In this document: positions 53,961-63,481 of the stretch, piece after piece
How the letters are laid out: every line of letters starts with the position of its first letter
Numbering within the stretch: position 1 is the stretch's first letter
Assembly: GCF_004402785.1 (NCBI RefSeq)
Contig: NZ_SOFP01000046.1
Coordinates: 1-64,000, forward strand
Source: Cryobacterium algoritolerans
GTDB lineage: Bacteria > Actinomycetota > Actinomycetes > Actinomycetales > Microbacteriaceae
DNA: 64,000 nucleotides
Direction of reading: 5' to 3'
Program-made: the position numbers and the translations under genes
Notes under the pieces: model-generated
Databases searched by the model: none
Told to the model about the DNA's origin: nothing
What the model saw: the letters and a program-made list of their open reading frames with translations, nothing else

Positions 53961-54539
53961 ATGGATGCTCGAGCGGGCTATTACGACGACGGCAATAACC
54001 AAATGCGCTGGTGGGATGACGAGCACTGGACAGGAGCCGTCCGTGAGAACAGCGCTCCTCATCCGAAGGTCGCCGAAAGCGAGACCCGAGATAATGTCGA
54101 GCAGATCCTCTGGGTTGTTTTTCACTGGCTCGGAACGATGTTCGCTGCGTTGCTCGCTCTGGCCGCGGTACCAGCTTTCAGTACGCAGCCGAGCGTGACG
54201 GTCGCAGTGATTGCCGGCCTGTTCGCGTCTACCGGTAGTTCAGTGATGGCCACGCGGCTAGCTCGTGAGCACCTACCGTCGCATGAATTCATTCGCGGGA
54301 CGACGACCTCTCGCTCCGTTACAGGGGCGTGGGTCCTGATCATCGGGGGATATTTGGTCGCGACGGTGGTCGGAGGAGTATTGCATCTGGCGTCCGGTAT
54401 TGGTGGGGCGCTGGGGGGAACACTCGACGAAGGAATAGCCGTGGCGTTTCTCGGTCTAGGGACGCTGCTCGCAATGCTGGGGCCTGGATACTCCGAGTAC
54501 CGCGACGCGCGCGTGGAACGGACCTTCAGGCTTAAGTAA
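53961..54539 (+). CDS. DUF2510 membrane protein, opposite to the transfer operon
   Basis: This 192-residue protein starts with a DUF2510 motif (AGYYDDGNNQMRWWDDEHWTGAVR). Four membrane helices follow in two pairs (FAALLALAAVPAF, VTVAVIAGLFAS, GAWVLIIGGYLVATVVGGVL, VAFLGLGTLLAMLGPG). The ATG follows GGAGG. DUF2510 is an actinobacterial add-on domain of unknown function. It sits against the strand of the transfer genes and splits them, so it is probably a later insertion. Confidence 0.8.
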   Translation: MDARAGYYDDGNNQMRWWDDEHWTGAVRENSAPHPKVAESETRDNVEQILWVVFHWLGTMFAALLALAAVPAFSTQPSVTVAVIAGLFASTGSSVMATRLAREHLPSHEFIRGTTTSRSVTGAWVLIIGGYLVATVVGGVLHLASGIGGALGGTLDEGIAVAFLGLGTLLAMLGPGYSEYRDARVERTFRLK

Positions 54540-54634
54540 CCAACTCACTCGATGCCTATGTCGGTCTTGTGCAGGGTCCTCGGCCAAGGAGTCGACGGAA
54601 TACGACCCAGACATGCCCCTGGACTTTGAGTCGC

Positions 54635-56098
54635 TTACACGCTGCGGCACAACGGCAGCGCTGCGGCTGTGAAGGCTTGTGCTTGCTGGCCGACGAGCCG
54701 GTGTGTTTCGCACGATGCTTGGATGGCGGCTTGTTCGATCGTTGCCACCGCGGCGTCGAGCTCGTCGACCGTGGGCGCGGTCACGCAGACGAGGCCGGTC
54801 GTGTGCAGAACTCCGTGGCCGGCGGTGAGGTCTGCCTCCTGGTGCAGCAGGTCGTCGTATTCTGCGGTCGCGCCGGCATCCTCGATCTGGCCGATGCGTT
54901 TGCGTTGGTAGGCGTCGCTGATCAATTCGGTCTTCTTCTTGCGCAGGTCGCGTGCAGCCTGATCCGCGCGCACGGGCAGGTAGTGCAGCGACACCGTGCG
55001 AAGGATGCCATTGGTGAAGACCAGCGGTGAGAGGAAGCCGGGGAACACCTGGGACCTGGGCCATTCGCTGATCCACAGCACCGCATGGAACGCACTGTCG
55101 GTGCGGAGCCGATCCCAGCTCTCGGCCACGGCGACCGGGCCGGCCGTGGCCAATGAGTGACCAACTGCAGGATGCCGTTCCAGGTCGACGCCGACGGCGG
55201 GGTCGTACGCCGTTCGCAGGATCATCGCGAGCTCGTCCGCGGTGAGCCAGCCGCCGACCGTGAGGTCCGCTGCGCGTAGCGCCCTCGTCAGGGCGGTCAT
55301 TTCCTGGCGGAGCACTGCCGCCGCGCCGCGCATGCCGCCGCCCTGCGTGCGCACTTGCCGGGACGCTGCGGTGAGGTCGAGGGAGAGGGCGATTGTTGTC
55401 GCGTGGCGTTCCCCGGCGGGCCCGGCCCACTCGATCAGATCACGGTAGGTGGTCGCGGCCCAGCTGTCATCGTCGATGCCGTGCCGCTCCCACCACTCGG
55501 CTAGCCCGGTGCCAGAATCGGGCAGCGTGCGTTCCGACACCTGCAGCCTTGCGATTCGTCCCGACCTGCACGCCCCGGCAAGCACTCGCCCCCACGCTGT
55601 TACGCGTCGGTGCTGCTTACCGGGGTCGAGCAGGGCGAAGGCCGGGTGCGACACCGCCACGACCGCGGTCAGGGTGCGCGCGTGTGGGTCGTGGATCATG
55701 ACCGCCCCGGACTCGGGATCGTCCCATTCGCGCAGCGCGGCCGCGTCACCCGGAAGCGACAGGGTGCCGACCGGACGCGGGCGGATGATGCGGCGCCGGT
55801 AGGTCAGCTGCTCGTGCGCGGCACGCCACGTCCACCGGCTGACGATCGGCACCCATTCGACGATCTTCCGACCACTGAGCGGGATGCCGGCGATCACCAC
55901 CGCGGTGCCCCACACCGGGCTCGACCACAAGACGCCCGCGCCGCCCGCCGTGTAGAGCGCGGCGACGATGGTGAGCGTTCCGATCGACAGGGCGACCAAT
56001 TGCGGCACCGACAGACCCAGCAGGATGCCGCGCTTGGTCAGTCGCGAGAACTGTTCCGGTGCGAGTTGGTACTCAACGCGGTTCTGGTCAGAGTCCAT
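54635..56098 (-). CDS. SCO6880-family conjugation protein
   Basis: This 487-residue protein is of the SCO6880 type found in actinobacterial integrative elements. Two N-terminal membrane helices (LLGLSVPQLVALSIGTLTIVAAL and VWGTAVVIAGIPLS) are followed by a large soluble part (GTLSLPGDAAALREW, VVAVSHPAFALLDP). It is thought to fill the role of VirB3 plus the N-terminal part of VirB4. The ATG at 56098 is chosen because family similarity starts there. Confidence 0.85.
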   Translation of the reverse strand: MDSDQNRVEYQLAPEQFSRLTKRGILLGLSVPQLVALSIGTLTIVAALYTAGGAGVLWSSPVWGTAVVIAGIPLSGRKIVEWVPIVSRWTWRAAHEQLTYRRRIIRPRPVGTLSLPGDAAALREWDDPESGAVMIHDPHARTLTAVVAVSHPAFALLDPGKQHRRVTAWGRVLAGACRSGRIARLQVSERTLPDSGTGLAEWWERHGIDDDSWAATTYRDLIEWAGPAGERHATTIALSLDLTAASRQVRTQGGGMRGAAAVLRQEMTALTRALRAADLTVGGWLTADELAMILRTAYDPAVGVDLERHPAVGHSLATAGPVAVAESWDRLRTDSAFHAVLWISEWPRSQVFPGFLSPLVFTNGILRTVSLHYLPVRADQAARDLRKKKTELISDAYQRKRIGQIEDAGATAEYDDLLHQEADLTAGHGVLHTTGLVCVTAPTVDELDAAVATIEQAAIQASCETHRLVGQQAQAFTAAALPLCRSV

Positions 56099-56118
56099 GA
56101 CTACACGTCCGTTCCTGC

Positions 56119-57474
56119 TCAACCGACGGTTTGGGCAGCATCCGGCGAAGGTAGGGGAGCTCGTGATGGCGCGGATGCCAGCTGAGACGCGCTCGGCGGG
56201 ACTGCGTCGCCGGCAGACTGGGTGTGCGCTTCTGCCGTCTGTCCGACCGCACCGCCGACCTTCGGGCCGGCCGTGACGGCGGCACTGGCGACTGCCGCCC
56301 CGACGGCGACGCCTGCGGTTGCCACCCCGGCCCCGGCACTTACACCCGCAGTGCCGGTCGTGGCAGATGAACCTGCGCCCGCACCCGCGGCAGCCGCGGC
56401 GCCCGGTCCGCCGCCCGACGAAACGGGACCAAGTCCTCTGCCGCCCGACGCGGGTGCCGCTGCCGAGCCGCCGCGAGGCGCCGACCCGCTCCCGCCGTCG
56501 CTGCTCGGGCCGAGGATCTTCTTCGCGCCTTCGGTCATCGGTGAGTTCGGCACCGGCACGGGCCGGTTCATCGCCGACTTCGCCTCCTGCTCGCTCGACA
56601 TCGCGTGGTACATGTCGAGTCCTACGAAGTTGAGGAATTTGTACGTGATGTACGGCGCGAAGGCGGCGATGAACATCAACACGATTCCGGCGATCGGATC
56701 GCTGACGGAGGCCAGATCCGCATCGATCGGGGCCGAGACCTGCGCGACTGCGACCAGAAAGATTACGACGAGCACGAGCTTCGACAGGATCAGAGCGATC
56801 ACGAACGCGACCCACTTCGAGAACCAGCCCTTGGCGGCATCCCAGGTCGCGCCCGCGAGCGCGATCGGCCCGAAGACGATCGCCACCAGCAGCAGTGCCT
56901 TGCGGATGAGGAGGGAGAACCAGACGATCGCTGCGGCGCTGATCGCGAGAGCGGACAGGAAGATCGTCACGATCGCGCCGACACCGGGGGAGCCGACATT
57001 GAGCGCCGTGAGGCCGGCGGGCAGGAGCGCGATGCGGTCGCCCATCCCCTTCATCGTGTTGCCGCTCGCGGTCACAACCCCGATCGTCAACTGATCGGTG
57101 ATCTCCAGAAGCAGGCCGGTGATGGTGATGATGACGAACGATCCGAGCACCGATTTGGCGACGCCGAGCGCGGCCCGGGAGAGCGCCGTCGGGTCCCGGT
57201 GCACGAGCCCGGAGATGAGCTGCAGGCAGAAGAACACCAGGGTGACGAAGACGGCGACGCCGAAGAGCACGTTGTAGACGTCGATGTACGCCGGATCGGT
57301 CAGGTCGACGAGCGTGGTCGAATCATACGCCGCCCAGACGGATTCAAAGAGCCAGGCCGCAGCGGAGCCCATCGCCTGCGCAAGCCAATCGAACGGCGCC
57401 GCGATCAACGAGGCGGTGCCCTCCCCGACCGTGTTGCAGACCTCCGCGATCACCGGCACATCGCACACGCTCAT
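56119..57474 (-). CDS. TrbL/VirB6-like conjugation membrane protein
   Basis: This 451-residue protein has six or more membrane helices between about residues 65 and 290 (for example FGVAVFVTLVFFCLQLISGLV and IALILSKLVLVVIFLVAVAQV). A long Ala/Gly/Pro-rich tail follows from about residue 330. It forms the inner-membrane pore part of the transfer channel. It lies 20 bases upstream of the SCO6880-like gene. Confidence 0.85.
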   Translation of the reverse strand: MSVCDVPVIAEVCNTVGEGTASLIAAPFDWLAQAMGSAAAWLFESVWAAYDSTTLVDLTDPAYIDVYNVLFGVAVFVTLVFFCLQLISGLVHRDPTALSRAALGVAKSVLGSFVIITITGLLLEITDQLTIGVVTASGNTMKGMGDRIALLPAGLTALNVGSPGVGAIVTIFLSALAISAAAIVWFSLLIRKALLLVAIVFGPIALAGATWDAAKGWFSKWVAFVIALILSKLVLVVIFLVAVAQVSAPIDADLASVSDPIAGIVLMFIAAFAPYITYKFLNFVGLDMYHAMSSEQEAKSAMNRPVPVPNSPMTEGAKKILGPSSDGGSGSAPRGGSAAAPASGGRGLGPVSSGGGPGAAAAAGAGAGSSATTGTAGVSAGAGVATAGVAVGAAVASAAVTAGPKVGGAVGQTAEAHTQSAGDAVPPSASQLASAPSRAPLPSPDAAQTVG

Positions 57475-57504
57475 CTGTTGCTCCGCTCACGTTGGAATCG
57501 AAGG

Positions 57505-57774
57505 TCAGACGGCTTGGCCGACGTTCCAAAAGAAGTTGATCAGCGTGACGGATGCCCCGCACACGATCGCCGCGCCGCACGACGCAAGCACACCGGTCTT
57601 CCCGCGCGAGGCCAGGTGCGGGTTGGACGAATTGGCCCCGAACCCCCACACGATCGCCGAGATGATCAACGCCAGCACGCTCAGAATGAGGCCCACCGTC
57701 ATCACCGCGCCCACGATGACACGAAGCTGCTCAATGCCGGGAAGGCCCGTCCCGTTCGGATCAATGTCGACCAC
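57505..57774 (-). CDS. DUF6112-type small membrane protein
   Basis: This 89-residue protein has two membrane helices (VIVGAVMTVGLILSVLALIISAIVWGFG and LASCGAAIVCGASVTLINFFWNVG). It resembles DUF6112, which regularly starts actinobacterial conjugation modules and may be the VirB2-like subunit. GTG at 57774 follows GGGAG; the longer frame upstream is not coding. It is the first gene of the transfer operon. Confidence 0.75.
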   Translation of the reverse strand: MVDIDPNGTGLPGIEQLRVIVGAVMTVGLILSVLALIISAIVWGFGANSSNPHLASRGKTGVLASCGAAIVCGASVTLINFFWNVGQAV

Positions 57775-58410
57775 ACTCCGCTCCCTCAGTCGGTTGATGC
57801 GTATGACATGCAGGAGCGCACGGTATCCCCATGATCGGGCAGGTGAACTCCGAGCGCCCAAATTCTCAGCTGAGCACAGGACCGCGCTGATCGACGGGCG
57901 CATCGACCGTGAGTATCTCAACCGCCAGACGCTATGGGCGGCCCTATCTGCGTCCGGTTCAAAGCTGGCGCTGCACTTCCGTCACGAGTCTGGCGCTAAG
58001 CGGCCAGCGATTCGCGGGTTGCCACTCATTGCGGGCTGCCGGCGAGTGCCTGCGGCAGGTTGCAGCTAGCGACTTTCGGCGCTTGGCGGACATCGCCCCG
58101 CGCCGAACTGCGCTTAGTCCGCGACAAGCCCGACGTCTCGTGACCCGTGGGTTTCGGCACAGTTAGGTTACTAGACGCCAGCCGGGTTGACCACTGGAGA
58201 CCCCTGCCCTCCTTGCTGAGACATCCGGCGGTGAGCCCCGTAGATCGATTCGGCGCGGACGCTGGCTGATACCTTCGAATCCAACCGCGACCTGGGGCGA
58301 ATGTAAGCGAGTGATCACCCACTCTGAGGGTCGGAGCTGGGTCGGGATCCAGTCGACATTCTTGGCTTGGGGTGTACCCCCAGCCACCGCTAACCCGTGT
58401 CAGTGCTGGT
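57775..58410. other. Gap upstream of the transfer operon
   Basis: About 640 bases have no supported gene. The left end must hold the promoter of the transfer operon. Short frames on both strands here lack coding bias. No obvious oriT-like inverted repeat or relaxase gene is visible. Confidence 0.4.
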
Positions 58411-59349
58411 TCAGCCGAACGTGTTTGTCATTGCCAGGGAAGTGAACGCCTCGACTGCTCCTCCGACGGCAGCCGTAATCGTGGGCACCCCGATGCGCGT
58501 AGCCGCCGCCCGCAGCCTGCCGGTCTTCCTATGAACGGCCACGGTGTCGAGTTCGTCCTTCTGCGCCTCGGTACGGAGGTCCTCGAGCGCGTCCAGAAGT
58601 TCTGTCCGAAGTACCTCGTTGCGCACGCCATCGGACGCGGCGCGCACGGTGTCGAGCAGCTTGATCGCGTCGTCAATGCTGAAACTGTGAACGGTCGCCT
58701 CGGCGCGGGCGCCGATGGCCGTTGGGCCGTGGGCCGTATTTATCGTCATGAGGTACTGCGTGCCGATGCGCTGGCCGACAGCAGCGTCAACTTGGTCCTT
58801 CCTAGGCAAATCGGTAAGCGGGGTGTCTGCCATCAGGTCGGCAATCACGTCAACGAGCTGTGTCCGGATCTGTCCCAAGACCCCCACGATTGCTGAGCTA
58901 GGCAGGTCGAAGTACATGTTCATGATTTGCTGGAACATCTCGAGCTGGCCGTTCCAGATCGTCTGCGCATACGCGAGACCTGCGTTTGTGAACGAGAGCG
59001 ACTTTTCGCCTGTCAGCGTCTCAAGCTCCTCGATTGGCTGACGCAAGTAGATCCACTCGGAGACGACCTCCTGAGCCTTGACGGGCAGCTGGAGGCGGTG
59101 AATCGTCTGCCCCTTGACGTGCATGTTTCCGCTAATCGTGTCCATCCTGATCGCCGGGGACGAAAGACGCCGATAACTAGGCACATCGACGTCATCGCCG
59201 TAGCCGTTCAACTCGTATCGAGCCCAGTTGCGAAGTGCGCTCGATCCCGTTTCAGCACCTAGCATCAGGCACTTGCGCAGCAGACCCGCAAGCGGCTGAG
59301 ACTCGTCGAGGACTTGTTCTCGAAGGGAGTGCAGCAGTGTGTCAGACAT
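58411..59349 (-). CDS. AbiTii-like abortive-infection protein
   Basis: This 312-residue protein has an N-terminal region matching the AbiTii domain: LHSLREQVLDESQPLAGLLRKCLMLG, then ALRNWARYELNGYGDDVDVPSYRRLSSP. The middle is helical and the C-terminus has an Ala-rich hydrophobic end (TITAAVGGAVEAFTSLAM). AbiTii proteins are linked to phage abortive infection. The start ATG at 59349 begins the recognisable domain. Confidence 0.7.
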   Translation of the reverse strand: MSDTLLHSLREQVLDESQPLAGLLRKCLMLGAETGSSALRNWARYELNGYGDDVDVPSYRRLSSPAIRMDTISGNMHVKGQTIHRLQLPVKAQEVVSEWIYLRQPIEELETLTGEKSLSFTNAGLAYAQTIWNGQLEMFQQIMNMYFDLPSSAIVGVLGQIRTQLVDVIADLMADTPLTDLPRKDQVDAAVGQRIGTQYLMTINTAHGPTAIGARAEATVHSFSIDDAIKLLDTVRAASDGVRNEVLRTELLDALEDLRTEAQKDELDTVAVHRKTGRLRAAATRIGVPTITAAVGGAVEAFTSLAMTNTFG

Positions 59350-59482
59350 GTGGGCCCCCGGTGCATCTGGTCGAGATTGCGACCTCTCTGAACCTACATG
59401 GGACCACTGACAGATTTCGAATCCGGGCCTTCCTCGGCAGTCGACTAGGCGTATCCCCTCGATCCAACTGAGGAGAGGGCAT

Positions 59483-59962
59483 CTAGAGAGGGTCAATCGA
59501 GTAGCTGTTAAGGGCTGCTGCCAGATTGTCGTATCTGGACCGGTGACTCTGGACTCGAATCTGGTCGAGCTTCGGTCTCGGGTGGTATCCGTAGCCTGAA
59601 AACAGTTGCGCGCCTTCCGCAAGCTCCTTTGCCCACATGATCTCGGCGAGGTTTGGGAACATCTCGCGCGCAACAGGCTCTCGACCATCCCCAACGGCGG
59701 TATTCACGCAGTATCGGAACGCACCCAGCGCAATGTCAGCTGCGGAACTGAGATTCGAAGCGTTGTCGTTGGTCATGCCAAACAGCATTATGCGGTCGTC
59801 AACGCGGATGTGGCTCCCACGCATGTCTAGCCCGTGCTGGAACAGGTACTCGAGGTGATCGAATCGGTCGTTGTCTCGATCCATCAACATGATCCCGTGC
59901 GTGCCCTCGCTCGATAGCATCTTGCGATATGCGCCCGTGACAGTGTTCAACGCCCAATTCAT
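59483..59962 (-). pseudogene. DUF3800-like protein, N-terminus missing
   Basis: This 159-residue frame resembles the C-terminal half of DUF3800 nuclease-like proteins (GIMLMDRDNDRFDHLEYLF, MTNDNASNLSSAADIALGAFRYCV). The expected N-terminal YIDESG region is absent and a TGA lies upstream in the same frame. It abuts another apparently 5'-truncated frame on the opposite strand, so both may flank a deletion scar. It may also be a short intact relative. Confidence 0.4.
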
Positions 59963-60018
59963 TCGTTCGTCGTAGGTCTGATTTCTACTCCCGAGCCGTC
60001 GAGCTCGTCACCGAACGG

Positions 60019-60408
60019 ATGCGCCGGGTAAATCTGCTAACCAGCCGCGACGTCGCGGCCGCAGTGCGGGCGACGAAGGCAGTGGTCCGGCGCGAAGAGC
60101 GGCAGCAGCAGTTCGACCGCCTCGTGAAGGCTGTCCTGGCGCAGGTGCACCGCAACAATGTGCGACTGGGCGTGGTCGCGGAGATAGAAAACCGGGCGAG
60201 GGCGCATCGGGGAAAGCCGCAAGTGCCCGTCGACTCACTGGTCGTGCAGCTCGCGATGCAGGAGGTCATCGAGCGCACGCCCACGAGCAGCCTGACTGTC
60301 GCGGAGGTTCGAAGTGCTGCCCGTATCGCGAGACTGCGTATTGAAGTGCCTTTCCAAGCTCGCCCGGACGCAGTGGTCGATCGGATTCGGCGGCGGCCAG
60401 TCGTGTAG
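60019..60408 (+). CDS. Helical protein of unknown function (possibly 5'-truncated)
   Basis: This 129-residue basic, helical frame has GC-rich third positions (VVRREERQQQFDRLVKAVLAQVHRNN). The frame is open upstream of the ATG (DFYSRAVELVTER), but no usual start codon is there, so the original 5' end may be lost. No family is recognised. Confidence 0.35.
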   Translation: MRRVNLLTSRDVAAAVRATKAVVRREERQQQFDRLVKAVLAQVHRNNVRLGVVAEIENRARAHRGKPQVPVDSLVVQLAMQEVIERTPTSSLTVAEVRSAARIARLRIEVPFQARPDAVVDRIRRRPVV

Positions 60409-60780
60409 CTGTGATGGCGAAGTGCCGAGTGACTGGCGCGGGTCCCTCATTGGCGGAGGGCTGGTCCGTTGTCGCGCCGCCGCGTGGGATCGAGGTGCGG
60501 TCCCTGGACATATGTTTCAGGATTGCATGGACTTGAGTCAAGATGCCTCGGATGCGGTCGCTGGTCGCCGTGGTTTTCGCAAGCTGTTCGACGGCATTCA
60601 GGCCGACCGTAGCGCACGCGGCAAGGTTCGACGGGCCTGGGGGATGAGCACGGCGTCCCGCGCGTCAGTCTCGGATTCTGCGGCATGCAGGTTTCTTCGA
60701 TCTGGAGCTCGAGAGTTCTCATGGAAAACACCTGTGCTCTCAATGCCGACGACGATTCCGAGAGGCGCTAAGGTTTGGCC
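60409..60780. other. Gap before unknown gene at 60781
   Basis: About 370 bases with no supported gene; frames here look like chance. The region just before 60781 holds AAGG as a weak ribosome site for the next gene. Confidence 0.4.
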
Positions 60781-61833
60781 ATGCTCGCACTTGGTTCAAT
60801 CAAAGCTGGAATGTCCGCTTCATTGGACTTCGCCGGGCGACTGGTAGAAGACCTCGATTCGAGCCTTTGGGACTCAAGCGATCCCGCCACCGATGACGTT
60901 CGCGACTACATGGTCGGAGCAGCTCGGGCGGTCGCCGCAAACCTCCAGAACGCTTCGGTGCACCTGAAGTACTACGGCGAGCTCAGATACGCGCAGGACG
61001 CTGAGATGGGCCAGCTTTCAAGAAGTACCGGACGTCCATTCCCAATCCCCGGAACCAACCCGCGCTTCGACGAACGCGAAGCCCAACTTGACGCCGCGGA
61101 ACAGGGACTGTTCGTCGCTGCTGGCGCTTCTCTGGATTGCCTCGCGGCAGTCCTCGCGGGCGTCGCCGGCCTACGGACGCCCATCCAGCGTGTCGACTAC
61201 GGAATGCTCACGCCACTTCGTGTAGCGGGCGCTCGGACAGAGGTTGACTACGATCGCCGCCTCTTGAGGGCTCTATCTCCCGCCCACACCGACCTAGGTC
61301 AGCTTCAGCTAGGCGCTGTAGCTGCTCTAGGCGCAGCCGTTGACGCGTCAGGGCCGGCCGGATGGCTACTCTGGGCGTTCGGAGTCCGGAACATGAGCGT
61401 CCACCGGGAACACCGAATGGAGCTGATTTCTACTGCCCGTTCAACACGCAGGGGGCGGATGGTCGTTGATCGCCTGGGTCCCGCCAACCCAGATCAGAGC
61501 CATATGGCGGCCTTGAAGACTGCAGAGTATGAGCTCGCACAATTTTACATTCACGAGGATCTCGGAACCACACTCAAAGGGGTGATGAGCTCGTTGAGCA
61601 CAACCGTCGTGGGCACTGTTGCCGTGCTCGGAAACCTTTGGGCGGAACGAAAAGCACGCCCCGAGTTGACTGTGTCGGCGTCAGCTCAGTGGAAGCCGGT
61701 TTCCGCTTACCAGGTATTCAAAGGCTACGAGCCGGGACCAATGGGCATCAGTTCCGAGAAATCCGCACTGATAATGCACCCTTCCGACGCCCGCCGTATG
61801 AAAGCAGGTGGACTGATTAAGCCGGTGCGGTGA
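60781..61833 (+). CDS. Unrecognised 350-residue protein of the defence-like region
   Basis: I do not recognise this protein. The N-terminal part is acidic and helical (ASLDFAGRLVEDLDSSLWDSS). The middle has alanine-rich helices (DAAEQGLFVAAGASLDCLAAVLAG). The sequence LLWAFGVRNMSVHREHRM in the middle resembles the R-N-x-x-x-H pattern of HEPN-like RNases, and this is worth a profile search. A hydrophobic segment near residue 275 (VVGTVAVLGNLW) follows. Its context is an AbiTii gene on one side and a toxin-antitoxin pair on the other. Confidence 0.6.
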   Translation: MLALGSIKAGMSASLDFAGRLVEDLDSSLWDSSDPATDDVRDYMVGAARAVAANLQNASVHLKYYGELRYAQDAEMGQLSRSTGRPFPIPGTNPRFDEREAQLDAAEQGLFVAAGASLDCLAAVLAGVAGLRTPIQRVDYGMLTPLRVAGARTEVDYDRRLLRALSPAHTDLGQLQLGAVAALGAAVDASGPAGWLLWAFGVRNMSVHREHRMELISTARSTRRGRMVVDRLGPANPDQSHMAALKTAEYELAQFYIHEDLGTTLKGVMSSLSTTVVGTVAVLGNLWAERKARPELTVSASAQWKPVSAYQVFKGYEPGPMGISSEKSALIMHPSDARRMKAGGLIKPVR

Positions 61834-62296
61834 GTTCCAGTCGTTGCGTGCGGGCATCGCGCAATTACCGAGCGCTGACCTCGGCTGATTTCAAGAGATC
61901 GCTCGCACAGCTTCGGGTTTCCAACTGTAGATCGGGTACGCACAACCCGACAAGAAGCTTAACACTTTGGCCCGCCTCTGATTTTGGCCTGCCTCAGATA
62001 GCGTCGGCTGCTTGTCCCTGGCTGGGTGGCGAGCCAACCCTAGCCCGGCAGGAGGCCCACCCTTCGCTAGGGCTGCGGCGTGAGTCGCATCCCGTCGCTG
62101 CTCGATCCGGTCAGCGGCAGCACCAGGGTCCTTATTCGCCTCTCGCGCATGACACTTTGTGTTGTGGTTGTTCGCGCCCCAGCCGGACGTCGCCAGCATC
62201 GGGGAACGCAAACCCAGATTTTGCCCGACTTGATGCGCTGAACGGACTTGCCTTCTCCCCTTAGGCTCTAGTTGTCCCGGACGATGGAGGCCCTTG
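61834..62296. other. Gap between two unknown genes
   Basis: About 460 bases contain no supported gene. A minus frame at 61891-62304 is Gly/Ala/Arg-rich and unlike a protein. Confidence 0.4.
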
Positions 62297-63094
62297 ATGA
62301 ACACGCACTACCTGAATCCGGCCGGTCGGCTCTTTGAGTTCCTCAACTACGTTTGGCTTGCGTCCGATCAGTTGGACGCGAAAAGCGTCTGGGGTCTATA
62401 TCTGGATGTCATTCCTGAGCAGGAGCCAGCCAAGTTTTTCCGTGCAATTGGCGGAGTACTGGCACTTCCGGATGAAGTTCGCACAAGCGTGGCCGGGGTA
62501 CAGGACGGCCCATTCAGTCGCGAAAGGCTCCTTCGGGCTTTGCCTGCGGCGGAGGCAGCTCTCTCAATTGCGCCTCAGCTGCCGTCGTACAGCGTCGCTC
62601 AGATGAAGTTGCATTACGACAAAGGCACCCTCGCGGACCTCGAAACGTGCAGTGAGCTACTAAGCCATGGCCGCCAGGGTGGTCGGGATATCGAGTTCGC
62701 GGGCATGGAGAATTCGTTGGCTGGGATCCGCAGCTTGGCCGACGAGATCAAGGTCGAGGCGACGGAGTCTGGATTGCCTTCCGATGTCGCGACACTTCTC
62801 TGGAGGAACGCCGATGCCATTGTTCGCGCCGTCGACATGTACAGGATTCTTGGCACGGAAAGTGTCATCCGTGAATTTGACGCGTTCGTCGGATCGTTGG
62901 TCACGAAGCCCGTCGCCGGTGACGCCGCACGAAACACGCCTGCTCTATGGGACAAAGTGCAGAAGCTGAGCAAAGAAATTATACTGATGGAAGCTGCTTT
63001 CGCGGTCCCAGGGCAACTGATGATTACCGCTGGGAATTTCTGGACGGCCATCCAGCCTGGCGTTTCTGCCGTAGTGTCCGCCCTCGCCAGTTAG
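62297..63094 (+). CDS. Unrecognised 265-residue protein
   Basis: This mostly helical soluble protein starts MNTHYLNPAGRLFEFLNYVWLASDQL. It continues with ELLSHGRQGGRDIEF and ends in a hydrophobic helix (FAVPGQLMITAGNFWTAIQPGVSAVVSAL). The ATG at 62297 follows GGAGG by six bases. I do not recognise a family. The C-terminal hydrophobic end resembles the ends of the AbiTii-like and 350-residue proteins nearby, in that all three combine a helical body with a C-proximal hydrophobic stretch. Confidence 0.6.
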   Translation: MNTHYLNPAGRLFEFLNYVWLASDQLDAKSVWGLYLDVIPEQEPAKFFRAIGGVLALPDEVRTSVAGVQDGPFSRERLLRALPAAEAALSIAPQLPSYSVAQMKLHYDKGTLADLETCSELLSHGRQGGRDIEFAGMENSLAGIRSLADEIKVEATESGLPSDVATLLWRNADAIVRAVDMYRILGTESVIREFDAFVGSLVTKPVAGDAARNTPALWDKVQKLSKEIILMEAAFAVPGQLMITAGNFWTAIQPGVSAVVSALAS

Positions 63095-63481
63095 AACTAA
63101 GCCATCCCACGCAGCCGGGATTGGCAGCACTGAGGCAGGCGTTCACAAGGGTGCCATAGGCGCTCGGCAAGTGCCAGAAGCAGTCCGTATCAGCACGTCG
63201 TAACGAGGCCTCTGATTAGACTAACCTCGCCGAAACTTCGGTGAAGTAGGTGGAGGGGAGCCTCCCAGATTGGCGGCTCGGCACGCATAAGTTGATCTTG
63301 GTCGGAGTCCCCGCGCCAGCCCCAGAGCTTCTGCGGGAGTCAAGGGTTTGCATCCACCCAGAAACTCCCGCAGGCTGGCCCAAGCTGATGGCTTTTGCCG
63401 CCTCACAAGCCTCCTTCTCGATTTCCCGAGAGTCGCAGCGACATGAGCACGACGGCGGCCGAACGCGGGGTTGTGCGGAGG
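63095..63481. other. Gap before the toxin-antitoxin pair
   Basis: No gene is supported in these roughly 390 bases. A short inverted repeat CGCCGAAAC/TTCGGTG near 63230 could end transcripts from either side. Confidence 0.4.

Noticed and set aside
56605-57834. A 409-residue plus-strand frame rich in charged residues
   Set aside because: It is antisense to the VirB6-like gene with clear membrane helices; the charged composition is a shadow effect.
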